The translations under genes and the position numbers were made by a program. This document shows, piece by piece, positions 54,851 through 64,000 of a DNA stretch of 64,000 nucleotides. Under the pieces are notes generated by a model. The model did not search any database, was not told the DNA's origin, and was given only the letters and a program-made list of their open reading frames with translations. The stretch comes from Rhizophagus clarus (Eukaryota; Glomeromycota; Glomeromycetes; Glomerales; Glomeraceae): the NCBI GenBank assembly GCA_015698045.1, contig BLAL01000278.1:744001-808000 (forward strand), written 5' to 3'. Position 1 is the first letter of the stretch; every line of letters starts with the position of its first letter.

Positions 54851-55438
54851 ATACGATATACGTAGTATATCGCATATTTAAAAACATAAATGTCATGTAA
54901 AAACTATCGATAAACTACATTTTATAAATAAGAGTTTTTGCTAATTTGTTATGTTTTCATATTTCCATAACATTAAATCATGTGACAGTTTTTTTTTCCA
55001 AAAAAAATTGGTTGTGGTTTTCATAATTTATATTATTTACATTTATAAATACCAATTTAACCCGATTTTATCGCTAAATCATGATCTTAAAGAAATCTAT
55101 CCTTGCTCATTCTTGAAAGACTCTTTCTAGCTAATAATAAAAGAATTTCGCTAGTTTTTATCCTTTTTGGTTTATACTGTTTGTGCTATTGCGACGTTAT
55201 CATGGACCACAATTATCTTCTGTATTGTATGTTTTGTGATTTATGAACTGTCTATGAGGATTCTTGGAAGTTCTTGAACGTTCTTTGGAGTTCTTTGATT
55301 TTCGGGAATTCTTATTTTATTTATATTCAGTTACGGCATACACCATATTATTTCATTTGACGCAGTATTGCGCAGTATTACTAACAGAGTTCGCCGTCCC
55401 CGATAGCCCAATCAAAAGTAGTTTATACAAAATTATTA
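54851..55438. other. Gene-free stretch
   Basis: No gene is supported. A 72-codon plus-strand frame at 55264-55482 is chance: it runs into the MITE. Confidence 0.4.
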
Positions 55439-55446
55439 GTTATACT

Positions 55447-55590
55447 CAGGGTTGGGAAATTAGTACAGTTAGTACAGTTTAGTACAGTTTAGTACAATTA
55501 GTACACATAGTAATTAATATAAAATTTAGTACAGTATAGTACAAGTACAGCATCAAATTTTGTCTAGTACATATAAATTTCCCAACCCTG
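55447..55590. mobile_element. hAT-type MITE, 144 bp, 8-bp TSD
   Basis: Inverted ends CAGGGTTGGGAAATT at left and AATTTCCCAACCCTG at right, flanked by GTTATACT (55439-55446 and 55591-55598). The inner arms carry 7-8 copies of TTAGTACAGT-like motifs. CAGGG-type ends with 8-bp duplications are characteristic of hAT elements. Non-coding. Confidence 0.9.
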
Positions 55591-55598
55591 GTTATACT

Positions 55599-55951
55599 GT
55601 ATAAGGGACGCTCCGAATAAAAAAGGTGTACGATCAAGTATAATGGGTAATATTTTTTTTTTTTTTAAAAAAAAAAAAAGAATTTTTTAAAACAAAACAA
55701 ACCCAAATAATTACTAATCAGTAAGAAATAAGAGCTCATTATATTAATGGTTTGTTGTAATACACTTGGCGAACCGCAGCAACTTTATTTATGTAACAAA
55801 TATTACGTCTTTGAACAGAAATGATGGTGCCACATTGGTCTAAACTTAATATATCATATCCGTCGATCTACAGAATGGATATTATAAAGCAATCCACTTA
55901 ACCAAGCATCAAATGCATTCTGCTTTTCTTTAAGAAAAGAAAATCAAAAAA
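55599..55951. other. Upstream region of the Sel1-repeat gene
   Basis: A T11-A12 homopolymer pair sits near 55650-55680. No conserved promoter motif was recognised. The start codon is preceded by CTTTAAGAAAAGAAAATCAA. Confidence 0.35.
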
Positions 55952-57655
55952 ATGTCGTCTAACATATTAAATAAAGATGAAGATTATTTTTTAAAAAATT
56001 TTTTAAAAGATTTTTATATTAAAATTATTGAAACAAATAATTTTAATAATTTTGAATATATTTCGAGTGATTGGATAAAGCTTAACCTTAAAAATAATGA
56101 TAAAAATCCTGAAAATTTTCTTAAAATAATGGAAAATTATAAAGAAAGTAAATTTTGGTTCACAAGTTTAATAGGATTTTTTTATCAAGTTGGTATTGGT
56201 TGTAATCTAAATAAGGAAATGGCGTTGGATTTTTATTTGATCACTATTAATAATAATAAAATTGAAAACGATCATTCTTTAAACGTAAATTTTAATCAAT
56301 TACATTTAATTGAAAATAATGATGATTCATTCAATTTGTTAAGAAATTACAATATAATTATTGGAAAATATTTATTATCATTATTTTATTATAAGGATAA
56401 TATTTTGGATGTTAAAGAAAATAAATTAACTAATCTTCTAAAATTAACTGAAAATAATAATCTAGAAAAACAATATAATTCAATAATATGTTGTCAAAAT
56501 AGAAATATGAAAGCTAACTACAGAAAAATATTTCAATTACTTTTAAGATTGACAGAAAAAGGAAATTTAGATGCACAATATAATTTAGCAATTTGTTATA
56601 TGGATGGAATAGGAATTCAAGAAGATGGAAAAAAAGCATTGGAATTATTTTTAAAATCTGATCTCATTGATTGTCTGGATGTTCAGAATAAAAATGAAAT
56701 TGAAACAAGTTTAAAATATGCAATATTAAATAATTCAATAGCACAAAATAACTTAGGACATTTTTATCAACATGGTGAAGGGGTATGTAAAAATGAAATG
56801 AAAGCATTTAAATGGTATTTAAAATCTGCTGAAAATGGACAACCATTGGGTCAAAATAATTTGGGAGATTGTTATAAATATGGAAACGGAACAATAAAAG
56901 ATGAAACAAAAGCATTTGAATGGTACACAAAATCAGCTATTGCAGGATGTGCTTATGGACAATTTAATTTAGGATATTGTTATAAAAACGGTATAGGAAC
57001 GGATAAGAATGAAATTAAAGCATTTGAATGGTACACCAAATCAGCTATTGCAGGATGTGCTAATGGTCAATGTAGTTTAGGATATTGCTATCAGAATGGT
57101 ATAGGAACGGACAAGAATGAAATTAAAGCATTTGAATGGTATTTAAAATCTGCTGAAAACGAAGAACCAGTTAGTCAAAATAACGTGGGATATTGTTACC
57201 ATTACGGAAAAGGAACAAATAAGGATAAAACAAAAGCATTTGAGTGGTATATGAAATCAGCTATTGTAGGATGTGTTTATGGACAATATAATATAGGGTA
57301 TTGCTATGCAAATGGTATAGGAGTAAAAAAGAATAAAGAAAAGGCATTTGAATGGTATTTAAAATCTGCTGAAAATGGATATGCAATGGGTCAAAATTGT
57401 GTAGGAAATTGTTATCTAGACGGGAAGGGTACAGATAAAAATAAAACAAAAGCATTTGAATGGTATTTAAAATCAGCTGAAAATGGATATGCAATGGGTC
57501 AAAATAATGTGGGATATTGTTACCTGTATGGAAAAGGAACAAATAAAGATAAAAAAAAGGCATTTGAGTGGTTCACTAAATCAGCATCTGCAGGATGTAT
57601 TGATGGACAACGTAATTTAAAATATTACTTTAAGAATGGTATAGAAACAGAATAA
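55952..57655 (+). CDS. Sel1-repeat protein, 567 aa
   Basis: Sel1 repeats are 36-residue helical pairs (TPR-like) that scaffold protein-protein contacts; Hrd3/Sel1-type relatives act with ubiquitin ligases. Residues 1-65 are charged and unmatched. A first diverged repeat lies near residues 72-105 (FWFTSLIGFFYQVGIGCNLN). Low-complexity N/I/L sequence fills about 105-195. From about residue 205 to 560 run nine regular repeats of the form GQNNLGYCY..G.GTDKNE.KAFEWYLKSAENG, with a partial tenth at the end (GQRNLKYYFKNGIETE). Repeats alternate between SAENG(Y/Q)-type and SAIAGC-type ends, and several are nearly identical at DNA level, so the array expanded recently. There is no kinase domain or signal peptide. 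Likely cytosolic; partner unknown. Single exon. Confidence 0.9.
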   Translation: MSSNILNKDEDYFLKNFLKDFYIKIIETNNFNNFEYISSDWIKLNLKNNDKNPENFLKIMENYKESKFWFTSLIGFFYQVGIGCNLNKEMALDFYLITINNNKIENDHSLNVNFNQLHLIENNDDSFNLLRNYNIIIGKYLLSLFYYKDNILDVKENKLTNLLKLTENNNLEKQYNSIICCQNRNMKANYRKIFQLLLRLTEKGNLDAQYNLAICYMDGIGIQEDGKKALELFLKSDLIDCLDVQNKNEIETSLKYAILNNSIAQNNLGHFYQHGEGVCKNEMKAFKWYLKSAENGQPLGQNNLGDCYKYGNGTIKDETKAFEWYTKSAIAGCAYGQFNLGYCYKNGIGTDKNEIKAFEWYTKSAIAGCANGQCSLGYCYQNGIGTDKNEIKAFEWYLKSAENEEPVSQNNVGYCYHYGKGTNKDKTKAFEWYMKSAIVGCVYGQYNIGYCYANGIGVKKNKEKAFEWYLKSAENGYAMGQNCVGNCYLDGKGTDKNKTKAFEWYLKSAENGYAMGQNNVGYCYLYGKGTNKDKKKAFEWFTKSASAGCIDGQRNLKYYFKNGIETE

Positions 57656-59088
57656 AAAAACTGAAGTAAATGCAAACAACACAAAATTATAAGTAAATAA
57701 TTGTTATAAATATTTCTAAAGCAATCTATTGGTATAAAAAGCTTTTAATAATAGTATCAAGGAAATAAAAATATTTTAAATGAAATAACATTAAATATTT
57801 AGATCGGTTATTTAGTAATAAACATGTTTTATAAAAACATTTGCCGATAACTATTTGGAATGTCAGTCAATTTACTGAATACACTTACGTTATTGTACAA
57901 CATTTGTTACAAATTAATGCAAGATAAGGAGGTTGAGAATTTTTGACCACATAATAAATGTATAATATCATGATAAATGTCTTTTTTTAATTAATATAAA
58001 GAGCATTCACTGGGTTTTAAATTTTTTTTTTTTTTTTGTACTAGAACTAGGGTCAGATCAGTCCTAGCGAACACCAGTCCTCACGGTTTTAGGTCCAAGA
58101 TCTGAGGACCAGTTTGGATCAGGACTGACCTATATGATTTTTTATATCAAATAAAAAATTTTTGTGCTCATCTATTTCTATTTTAGATTTAAGGTTCTTG
58201 TTCAATTTAATAAATTTATCAGAATTTTTAAATTTCTGAAATGATTAATTTTTATAATAAAGTTATATTAAGTTTGAAATCATGTTTCGGAAATCTGTAA
58301 ATTATACCTTAAAATATTTATTTATACTAATAGTAACTTTAATCATGATCCTAAATCCTGATTCAAATCTTCTAACCCAAATTATTCACCCCTTAATACT
58401 ATTATACTAATTTTTTATTTAAATCCTAGTGAGTTGATTGAACATTTTATTGTTTTTTATTACTTAAATAAGCAAACATTCAACCACAATGTATGTACAA
58501 AGTGCAAGCTACAATGAAAAAAAAAATAAAGACCATTCAGATGATGAATATGATAAAGATGCTACTGAACTTGATGAAACGAACAAATTTCCTAAATATA
58601 TATGGTCCAGTCCGGTCCTGGCTGAAAGTCTGGTCTTTTTGGAACTGGACCGGACCGGACCGGACTATTATCCTAAATTTATGTTTTTTTTTTCAAAAAA
58701 ATATTATAATGGTGTCAATAATTTATACGCATATTATATAAAATTAAATGGACTATAGTTAAAATGTTATAAAATTTTGCATTAAAAATCTGCGCCGCTC
58801 CCAAAAGAAAATAATGGCTTGGACCAGACATGTCTAATTCAACGTGGGCATAAAAAATTTATTACATGAATTTTTATTGAATGTATCAAGATTTGAGATA
58901 ACTTTCGTGAAATTTATTCTGAGTAATCATTTATTTATATCATACTGTATACAATATATATAGTAATTGATCTAATTTAACTTCTTTTTTGAGGTTATCT
59001 TGAATTTTGAAATAATCTTGATAGAAATTTATTATTAACCATTATATTACTAGAAAAAAAATATAAAATTTTGAATTAGGCCTTATAG
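57656..59088. other. Intergenic stretch with two foldback repeats
   Basis: No gene is supported; overlapping short frames at 58489-58758 run through repeat DNA. Foldback sequence 1 (58049-58130): GGTCAG.TCAGTCC near the left, GGACTGACC at the right. Foldback 2 (58605-58672): GGTCCAGTCCGGTCC at left, four GGACC units at right. No target duplications found. Confidence 0.45.
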
Positions 59089-59223
59089 CCCTTATAAAAA
59101 ATAGTGTGTCCAGAATTATGTCCAAAGTTCAGATATGTCAAATTTTAAGTTTCAGATTTATACCAAAAAAATGAAAAAAATGAATATTTGTAGATATTTT
59201 TTGGATATTTATTTATTATAGGG
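59089..59223. mobile_element. Short degenerate member of the CCCTATAA element family
   Basis: Left end CCCTTATAAAAAATAGTGTG, then TCCAGAATTATGTCC, clearly resembling the right arm of the kelch-gene element (CCCTATAAAAAATATGTGTC). The right end (complemented) reads CCCTATAATAAATAAATATC. 135 bp, no convincing 3-bp duplication (TAG and CAA outside). Probably an internally deleted older copy. Confidence 0.55.
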
Positions 59224-59347
59224 CAATTATAGAATAATTGATGTTGAAAGCGAAATTACAAAAAAGAAATTAATTACACATTCTGCTTGATCCAAAAAAA
59301 AAAATTTTCCATTGAGTAGAATGAAATTCAAATGCCTAGCAAAAGTG

Positions 59348-60525
59348 CTAGTGCTTATTTGTCTTCTTTTTTCCCTTATTCTTCCTCTTCTTTTTTCCCT
59401 TCTTTTTTCTCTTCTTTTTTTCGTTTCTTTTTACTGGATTAGGTGACTCTTTAGTTACTACCAACTCATCAATATCGACAGGCTCGCATGAATCTGCTAA
59501 TTCTCTAGCTTTTTGTTCAATTTCATTCTTTGGCATAATTTCGTGAGTAAACTCAACAACATAACAAATATTATCTTGGTGGAAAAGGTAGTTTACCAAA
59601 GCTTCTCTTAATTCACGTCCTAAATATGACATGGTACTATCTACACGAGACCACATATAGATAGCACCAGCAGTGTCTTCTAACCAAAAGACATAATTAT
59701 CATTACTTGCAAGGATAGGGCGAACATTAGAAATATCATAAAGCTCAAAGAAATCATTAATTTCATAATCTTCTAAGACATTACCACTTGTTTCATTAAA
59801 AGGATAAAAACTTTTTAATATATTAAGAAGTGAGGGAACTTCATGGGAGTATTGTGCTTCAAGATCACGAGACAATTTTCGCAAGGTGGCTTGTCTTTCT
59901 AATCTTTCATTGAAATCGAATGAAGTTGGATTGGTAAATTTTGTTTTCAGTGTGCTAAGTATGTCAACGGATTGTTCTTGGCATAATTACTGAAGTTTCA
60001 GCCTTCCTAGTCTTATGGGAGGAGATGTTGGTGCACTAGGTTGAAGTTCTATCGAAGTTCCACTAAGGCTTGTTTGGATCAGATGTGGCCTATTAGCGCT
60101 GTCCTGAACAACTTGGACTTCCACATCACATTGATTGCACATGGAGTTCAGTGAGATTCTGTTTCCGAGAATACTACCCATTTCACTAATTGTTTCTGAA
60201 GTTGAAAAAGAAAATTTATCTGTTCCTCGAGAAACTTCAATGTTCTTGGAATTGGTTTGATATTGATCACATAATACAGGCAGAGGCCATCTCAAATTGT
60301 GCTTAGTGCAATATTCGTTCCATCTAAAGTTATCATCAAACAATGTGGATTTCCATTCTGTTGTAGAAAGGTTTGTCCGTTGTATCTGGAATGCCAGAAA
60401 ATTTAAATGCATATTTGCTTAAAAATGACATAATATATGAACCATACCTGTAAGATTCTAGGAATATCTTGTATAATTTCCTTGACAAATTTCCTCTTTC
60501 CAACAGGAGTTCCAAGTACGTCCAT
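59348..60525 (-). pseudogene. Two-exon gene of unknown family with one in-frame stop
   Basis: Exon 1 60525-60448 (MDVLGTPVGKRKFVKEIIQD, IPRILQ) resembles the last helix of a SAM-type domain, so upstream exons may exist. The intron 60447-60386 has GTATGG and TTCCAG borders and keeps the frame. Exon 2 from 60385: IQRTNLSTTEWKSTLFDDNF, YCTKHNLRWPLPVLCDQY, CNQCDVEVQVVQD. A single TAA at 59987-59989 follows LGRLKLQ, and the same frame continues LCQEQSVDILSTLKTKFTNP, ERLERQATLRKLSRDLEAQ, YVFWLEDTAGAIYMWSRVDS, to a lysine-rich tail (KKKRKKKGKKKRKNKGKKK) that could be a nuclear-localisation signal. The stop could be a CAA-to-TAA mutation, or the gene may end there. Function unknown. Confidence 0.6.
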
Positions 60526-60849
60526 AGCTATAAGATTTGTTAGATATTTTTTAATACTAAAAAAGCATAAAAAATAAAACTTACTTCTTCTTTAGTTTTA
60601 AAACCACTTTAAATAGGTTTGGGCATTTCTAGTAAACATAACATACTGAAATTATTATTACATCACACCTCATTAGGTATCATATGCATATCCGCATATC
60701 CTTTATAAGGTATAGCAAAGTCTGATTAGTCTACCCGCTTCTAAAAATAGATTTGACTAATTAAACAGAAAAATGAGACATGATGTGTAAAAACTGTTCC
60801 CAGAATACTTATAAAAAATGTGGAAACATGGCAGATGTGATGATAAAAT
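60526..60849. other. Possible further upstream exon region
   Basis: A GTAAGT donor on the minus strand near 60584 (preceded by FKTKEE-like sequence) suggests another exon of the unknown gene, but its frame does not join cleanly to exon 60525-60448. Nothing else is seen. Confidence 0.3.
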
Positions 60850-61960
60850 CTCTGTGTGAGATTGCTGATCATTTGAACTGAGAATTTACACAGCTTTCAT
60901 ATGAAAGTTTCTAAATAAACAAAAAAGCAGCTTATCAAGAATATTTATAATGTTATGACGAAGAAATTGGGACAAAAATCAATAAAACAAAAGAATTTGA
61001 ATTATATGAAATGGCAGACACAAAATTGTTTAAGAATCTTGAATGAATATGATGGTGAAAGACCAGAAAATAATTTATAAAAGGCTATTTACTAATATGA
61101 TAAGGTAGCAGAAAATGTTAGCATAATATAATTTAAAAATATGAAGTTAAAGCATTTTAATACTATAAATGGCAGCTAAAATGGAGATAATAATGCACAT
61201 ACAGTGTATATTAGTTTAAGAGTTTCGATATGAAATGAAGATACAGAAAAAAATTTAGAGAAAGCTATTTTATTGGTATAATAAAGCGGCAAAGAAAAGA
61301 GAGGAAGTAGCATTAAATGTTATGAATTAGGAAATGTGTGAATAAGGTTGAAATTAAGGCATTTGAATATTTCAAAAAATCAGCTGAAAGTGGTAATAAG
61401 GATGATAAAATTTTTATGCTCGAATATCTTCATGTAAACCAGTAAATGCTGGAATCAACAACTAAGAAAAAGGATTGAATTATTTAATGACACAGCTGGA
61501 AATGATAATCAAGTTGGCCAGGACCCCGAGCAATACTGAAATAGGTAACAGAAAATAATGCGTAGAATAGGCCAAAATAATTATGAAAATCTTTCCTTAT
61601 TTAGATAGATTTTGATAACGTTGGTCAGAAATATATTACTTTATTTAGTAACTGACTGACATTATCATAATTCCAGCCCTGAAAAAATGCGTAGAGCTAA
61701 TAGTAAATTTTTGCCAAAAATTTGTTACCTATTTATATATTGTTCGGGGTCCTAGTTGGCCCCATTGAAAATAATGATGAATTAATGGATGATTTACTTA
61801 CTGGTACCATAAAGCTGCAGAAGATGGTAACAAATTTGCATTATACAAATTAAGGGTGTTTTGGAGAATAAAAATTAGTTTTATAGAAAATCCAAGATGA
61901 AGAAGCTGATAAGAATGCCAAAATTTGTTATCTATTGGTATAATAAGGAGGCTTAGAATT
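60850..61960 (+). pseudogene. Decayed Sel1-repeat gene
   Basis: Plus strand keeps repeat fragments in changing frames: KTKEFELYEMAD near 60985-61020, KAIY.YDKVAENV near 61080-61115, EVKAF.YYKWQ near 61145-61180, KAILLV..SGKEK near 61260-61295, VEIKAFEYFKKSAESGNKDD near 61350-61405, YW-YHKAAEDGNKF near 61800-61840. Related in type to the intact Sel1 gene at 55952 but of the KAI.WY.KAAENG kind often found fused behind kinases. Many stops; a MITE is inserted at 61520. Confidence 0.65.
61520..61753. mobile_element. hAT-like MITE, 234 bp, 8-bp TSD, inside the Sel1 relic
   Basis: Left end AGGACCCCGAGCAATACTGA, right end (complemented) AGGACCCCGAACAATATATA, both continuing into AATAGGTAACA. Flanked by AGTTGGCC at 61512-61519 and 61754-61761. 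Non-coding. The insertion post-dates the origin of the Sel1 copy it splits. Confidence 0.88.
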
Positions 61961-62039
61961 AGTTATTAGATGATGACGTTCAATTTTTCGATTATACCAT
62001 TTGCCTCTCCGCAGTTTCTGCTGTTGACAATAGTCATTT

Positions 62040-63371
62040 CTTAAATGCTCTTTTGAAATTATCTGTAATAACATGAGATATCTATCCTTCCAATTATTAA
62101 GAAATAATCTTAAAAGAATTTAAATTAAAATTTATCCAATAAGAAAATTTAAACTTAAATAAGCAAATTGGTGAAGACTTTGCCAATATTTTGAAAAACA
62201 TATCCCATTTGAAATCATTATGACTATCATACAACACAATAACTTCTAGTTTATTTAAAAATTGACAATTAATTAATATGTGCTCAAATTCCATAATATT
62301 ATTATTATACATTGATAATTTAAGATAATTAAGATTTGGACAATTGTGATAATTGCTTGGATATGACTTCCATAATCAATGCCTTGATAAAGGATATTAA
62401 TTTCAATGAGATACGCTTTTTTTCTTTTGATTAAACTTGCTACAAATTTAGAGGGGAAGAATACAACTTTAAGGAATTTTAAATAGGGCAAAGATACTGC
62501 TCCCAAGTAATTCCAATTTGTGTTATGAGAAGCTTTTATTTCTAAACTTACTAAATTTACAAGATATGAAAGAAATCTTGTAAAAGGTCTCCAATTACTA
62601 ATTTCCAAATACTGAACAATATTTGCACATTTAATAAGCGCTTCTTCAAGTGGTTTGTAGCATGATTCATTATAAATATGCATACAATTACAGATTAAAT
62701 TAACATCTTTTAGGTTTTTTTGAACTTCAATTAACTTAACGAACTCAAATTTCTTGATATCATTATTGTCAAATTCAAATTTCAATTTTTTGATTGATGT
62801 ATTTGTTATGGCTAATCTTTTTAAAGTATTGCAACTGGTAGAATCATTACAATGTAAAGTTTCAAGTTCTGAAAAACAATGTTCAGATCCTGAAATATGA
62901 AATGTATTGAACTTTTGAGAATCAATTAGATTCAGGAAAACAGATTTTGTATCTTTATTAAATAGATTCAATATTTCGTTTCCTACAGCAATAGAAACAT
63001 TGAATTTTTCAGCGTTCATATGCATGTTATGTATGAAAAAAAAGCTCATCATGAGTTTTAAAAAAACTAAATCTAACTGTTTCTAAAAACTAATATAATT
63101 AAATAAAGGTCGTTTATATGAAATATTAACTCCTTGGTTCTTCAAACTATTGCTTGATTCTTCTGATAAATTTGAAAGTATTACATTAAATAATTATTAT
63201 TTATTTTGTCGATATTGTAATAACGATTGACAGGATTCTTCCATAGAATCGGAACTGTCGCTCCACACCAAGCTTTGTTAACCAAAAGACATGAATAAAG
63301 AGATTTGACATCATTATCTTGCAATTCTTTCAGTACTAAGAAAATTACGTCTTGGTTAAGTTATGGCATTT
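62040..63371 (-). pseudogene. F-box gene, recently inactivated
   Basis: Full-length relative of the gene at 36222-37637. The presumed ATG near 63371 is followed by a stop two codons later (M-P-stop), then the F-box reads LNQDVIFLVLKELQDND, SLYSCLLVNKAWC, VPILWKNPVNRY in frame. Frameshifts follow near 63195 and 63080. A 259-codon open stretch (63052-62273) carries ISGSEHCFSELETLHCND, LIKCANIVQYLEISNW and SLPYLKFLKVVF; then a frame break in the YQNCPNL block (about 62345), a further open piece (62312-62097) with LLINCQFLNKLEVIV and the C-terminus lost in repeats. At least four lesions. Coding quality elsewhere is high, so loss is not old. Confidence 0.82.
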
Positions 63372-63687
63372 TTTAAAGGACAGACGGCGTCGTAAAAATG
63401 TGTAACAAAACAAATACGTGCCTACATATGCCGTGTGCAAATCATAAAGAAAAAGGGAAATATTACTGATTTGTATCTATAATGTTTTAATAATACCGTA
63501 CCGTAAAAATTCATGCCTTTTCTACATTTGTTCATACTCGAGGAACCCTTTAAACTTGTACCTTATGTATTATATCTTTTTTGACTTTATTTTTCTTTTA
63601 AAAATAAAAATAAAAATATGAATCATTGTTGGTCAGATAATATGCATGATATTTATGCCATATTAAAAGGATATCTAAAGCGGATAT
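63372..63687. other. Gene-free stretch
   Basis: Former promoter side of the dead F-box gene; nothing recognisable. Confidence 0.35.
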
Positions 63688-63823
63688 TACCACTAAATTT
63701 TCTTCCCAGTATTCCAGGGACAGAATTTTTCGGTGTGTAAAATCCTATTTGTCACGTATTATTTATCACATGACCAATTTCTTAATTCCGTAATGCTGGC
63801 TAAGGGAAGAATTTTTAGTGGTA
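63688..63823. mobile_element. Probable MITE, 136 bp
   Basis: Left TACCACTAAATTTTCTTCCC, right (complemented) TACCACTAAAAATTCTTCCC; 18 of 20 bases agree. Only a TA-type target could be assumed, since the flanks beyond do not match. It overlaps the first member of a direct duplication described next. Confidence 0.6.
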
Positions 63824-63985
63824 AATCTAAAACGGAGGCAATCACGTGAAAATAATAAATAGTTGTCACCAGTGTCACACCACTCTACTTCTGGGGACAG
63901 AATTTAAAATCCTATATGTCACACCATTATTATTTGTCACATTCGTAAATTTTTAATGCCTTAATGCGGGCAAAAATCTTTATAA
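63715..63985. repeat. Direct duplication of an ~85 bp segment
   Basis: GGGACAGAATTT, AAAATCCTAT, TGTCAC, ATTATTT, TCACAT, AATTTCTTAAT and TAATGCTGGC occur in this order at about 63717-63805 and again, slightly altered, at about 63894-63980. The intervening 90 bases include the right end of the MITE. Cause unknown; the window ends here. Confidence 0.6.
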
Positions 63986-64000
63986 ATCGGCGAATTACCC

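Noticed and set aside
57261-57563. 100-codon minus-strand frame in the Sel1 gene
   Set aside because: Antisense shadow of the regular Sel1 repeats.

Overview
This is an extremely AT-rich eukaryotic window. Its gene families and gene architecture point to an arbuscular mycorrhizal fungus of the Glomeromycotina (Rhizophagus-like): expanded F-box proteins, BTB-BACK-TLDc proteins, Sel1-repeat proteins, TKL-like kinases with a CxxC-type N-terminal exon, and signal-anchored kelch proteins, with short GT-AG introns. The species is inferred from family resemblance and not proven. No tRNA, rRNA or bacterial-type feature was recognised.

Layout. 0-5.3 kb: two decayed F-box fragments, then a minus-strand BTB-BACK-TLDc gene split by a 1,651 bp terminal-inverted-repeat (TIR) element. 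6.5-12.8 kb: one intact F-box gene, two decayed ones and a decayed copy of a membrane-protein family. 13.7-24.9 kb: four intact copies of an unnamed multi-pass membrane protein, three on plus and one on minus, each behind the same promoter module; transposon insertions and an F-box/LRR relic lie between them. 26.4-37.6 kb: four intact minus-strand F-box genes with small F-box relics, a 23-bp minisatellite and a pogo-like MITE. 37.8-41.4 kb: kinase wreckage (a decayed kinase, an orphan zinc-ligand exon, and a four-exon kinase with a nonsense codon and a missing splice donor). 43.2-50.1 kb: a decaying kelch gene split by a second element of the CCCTATAA type, a three-copy tandem repeat with possible RNA structure, and a kelch exon relic. 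51-54.3 kb: a degenerate LINE with reverse transcriptase, RNase H and poly(A) tail. 55.9-57.7 kb: an intact Sel1-repeat gene. 59.3-63.4 kb: a two-exon unknown gene with one in-frame stop, a Sel1 relic carrying a MITE, and a decayed F-box gene.

Biology. F-box, BTB and Sel1 proteins are ubiquitin-ligase substrate receptors or adaptors. Here they sit in a fast birth-and-death region with about as many broken as intact copies. The most informative items are: two transposons that share CCCTATAA ends and 3-bp target duplications, each sitting in a coding exon so that conceptual removal restores the reading frame; a membrane-protein family with a strongly conserved promoter and possible distant resemblance to the plant At3g27390 group; a 942 bp element whose empty site survives in a neighbouring paralogous copy; and a tandem triplet of about 165 bp cores with one covarying base pair. 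All coordinates and splice sites were read by eye. Remote homology statements need profile searches.
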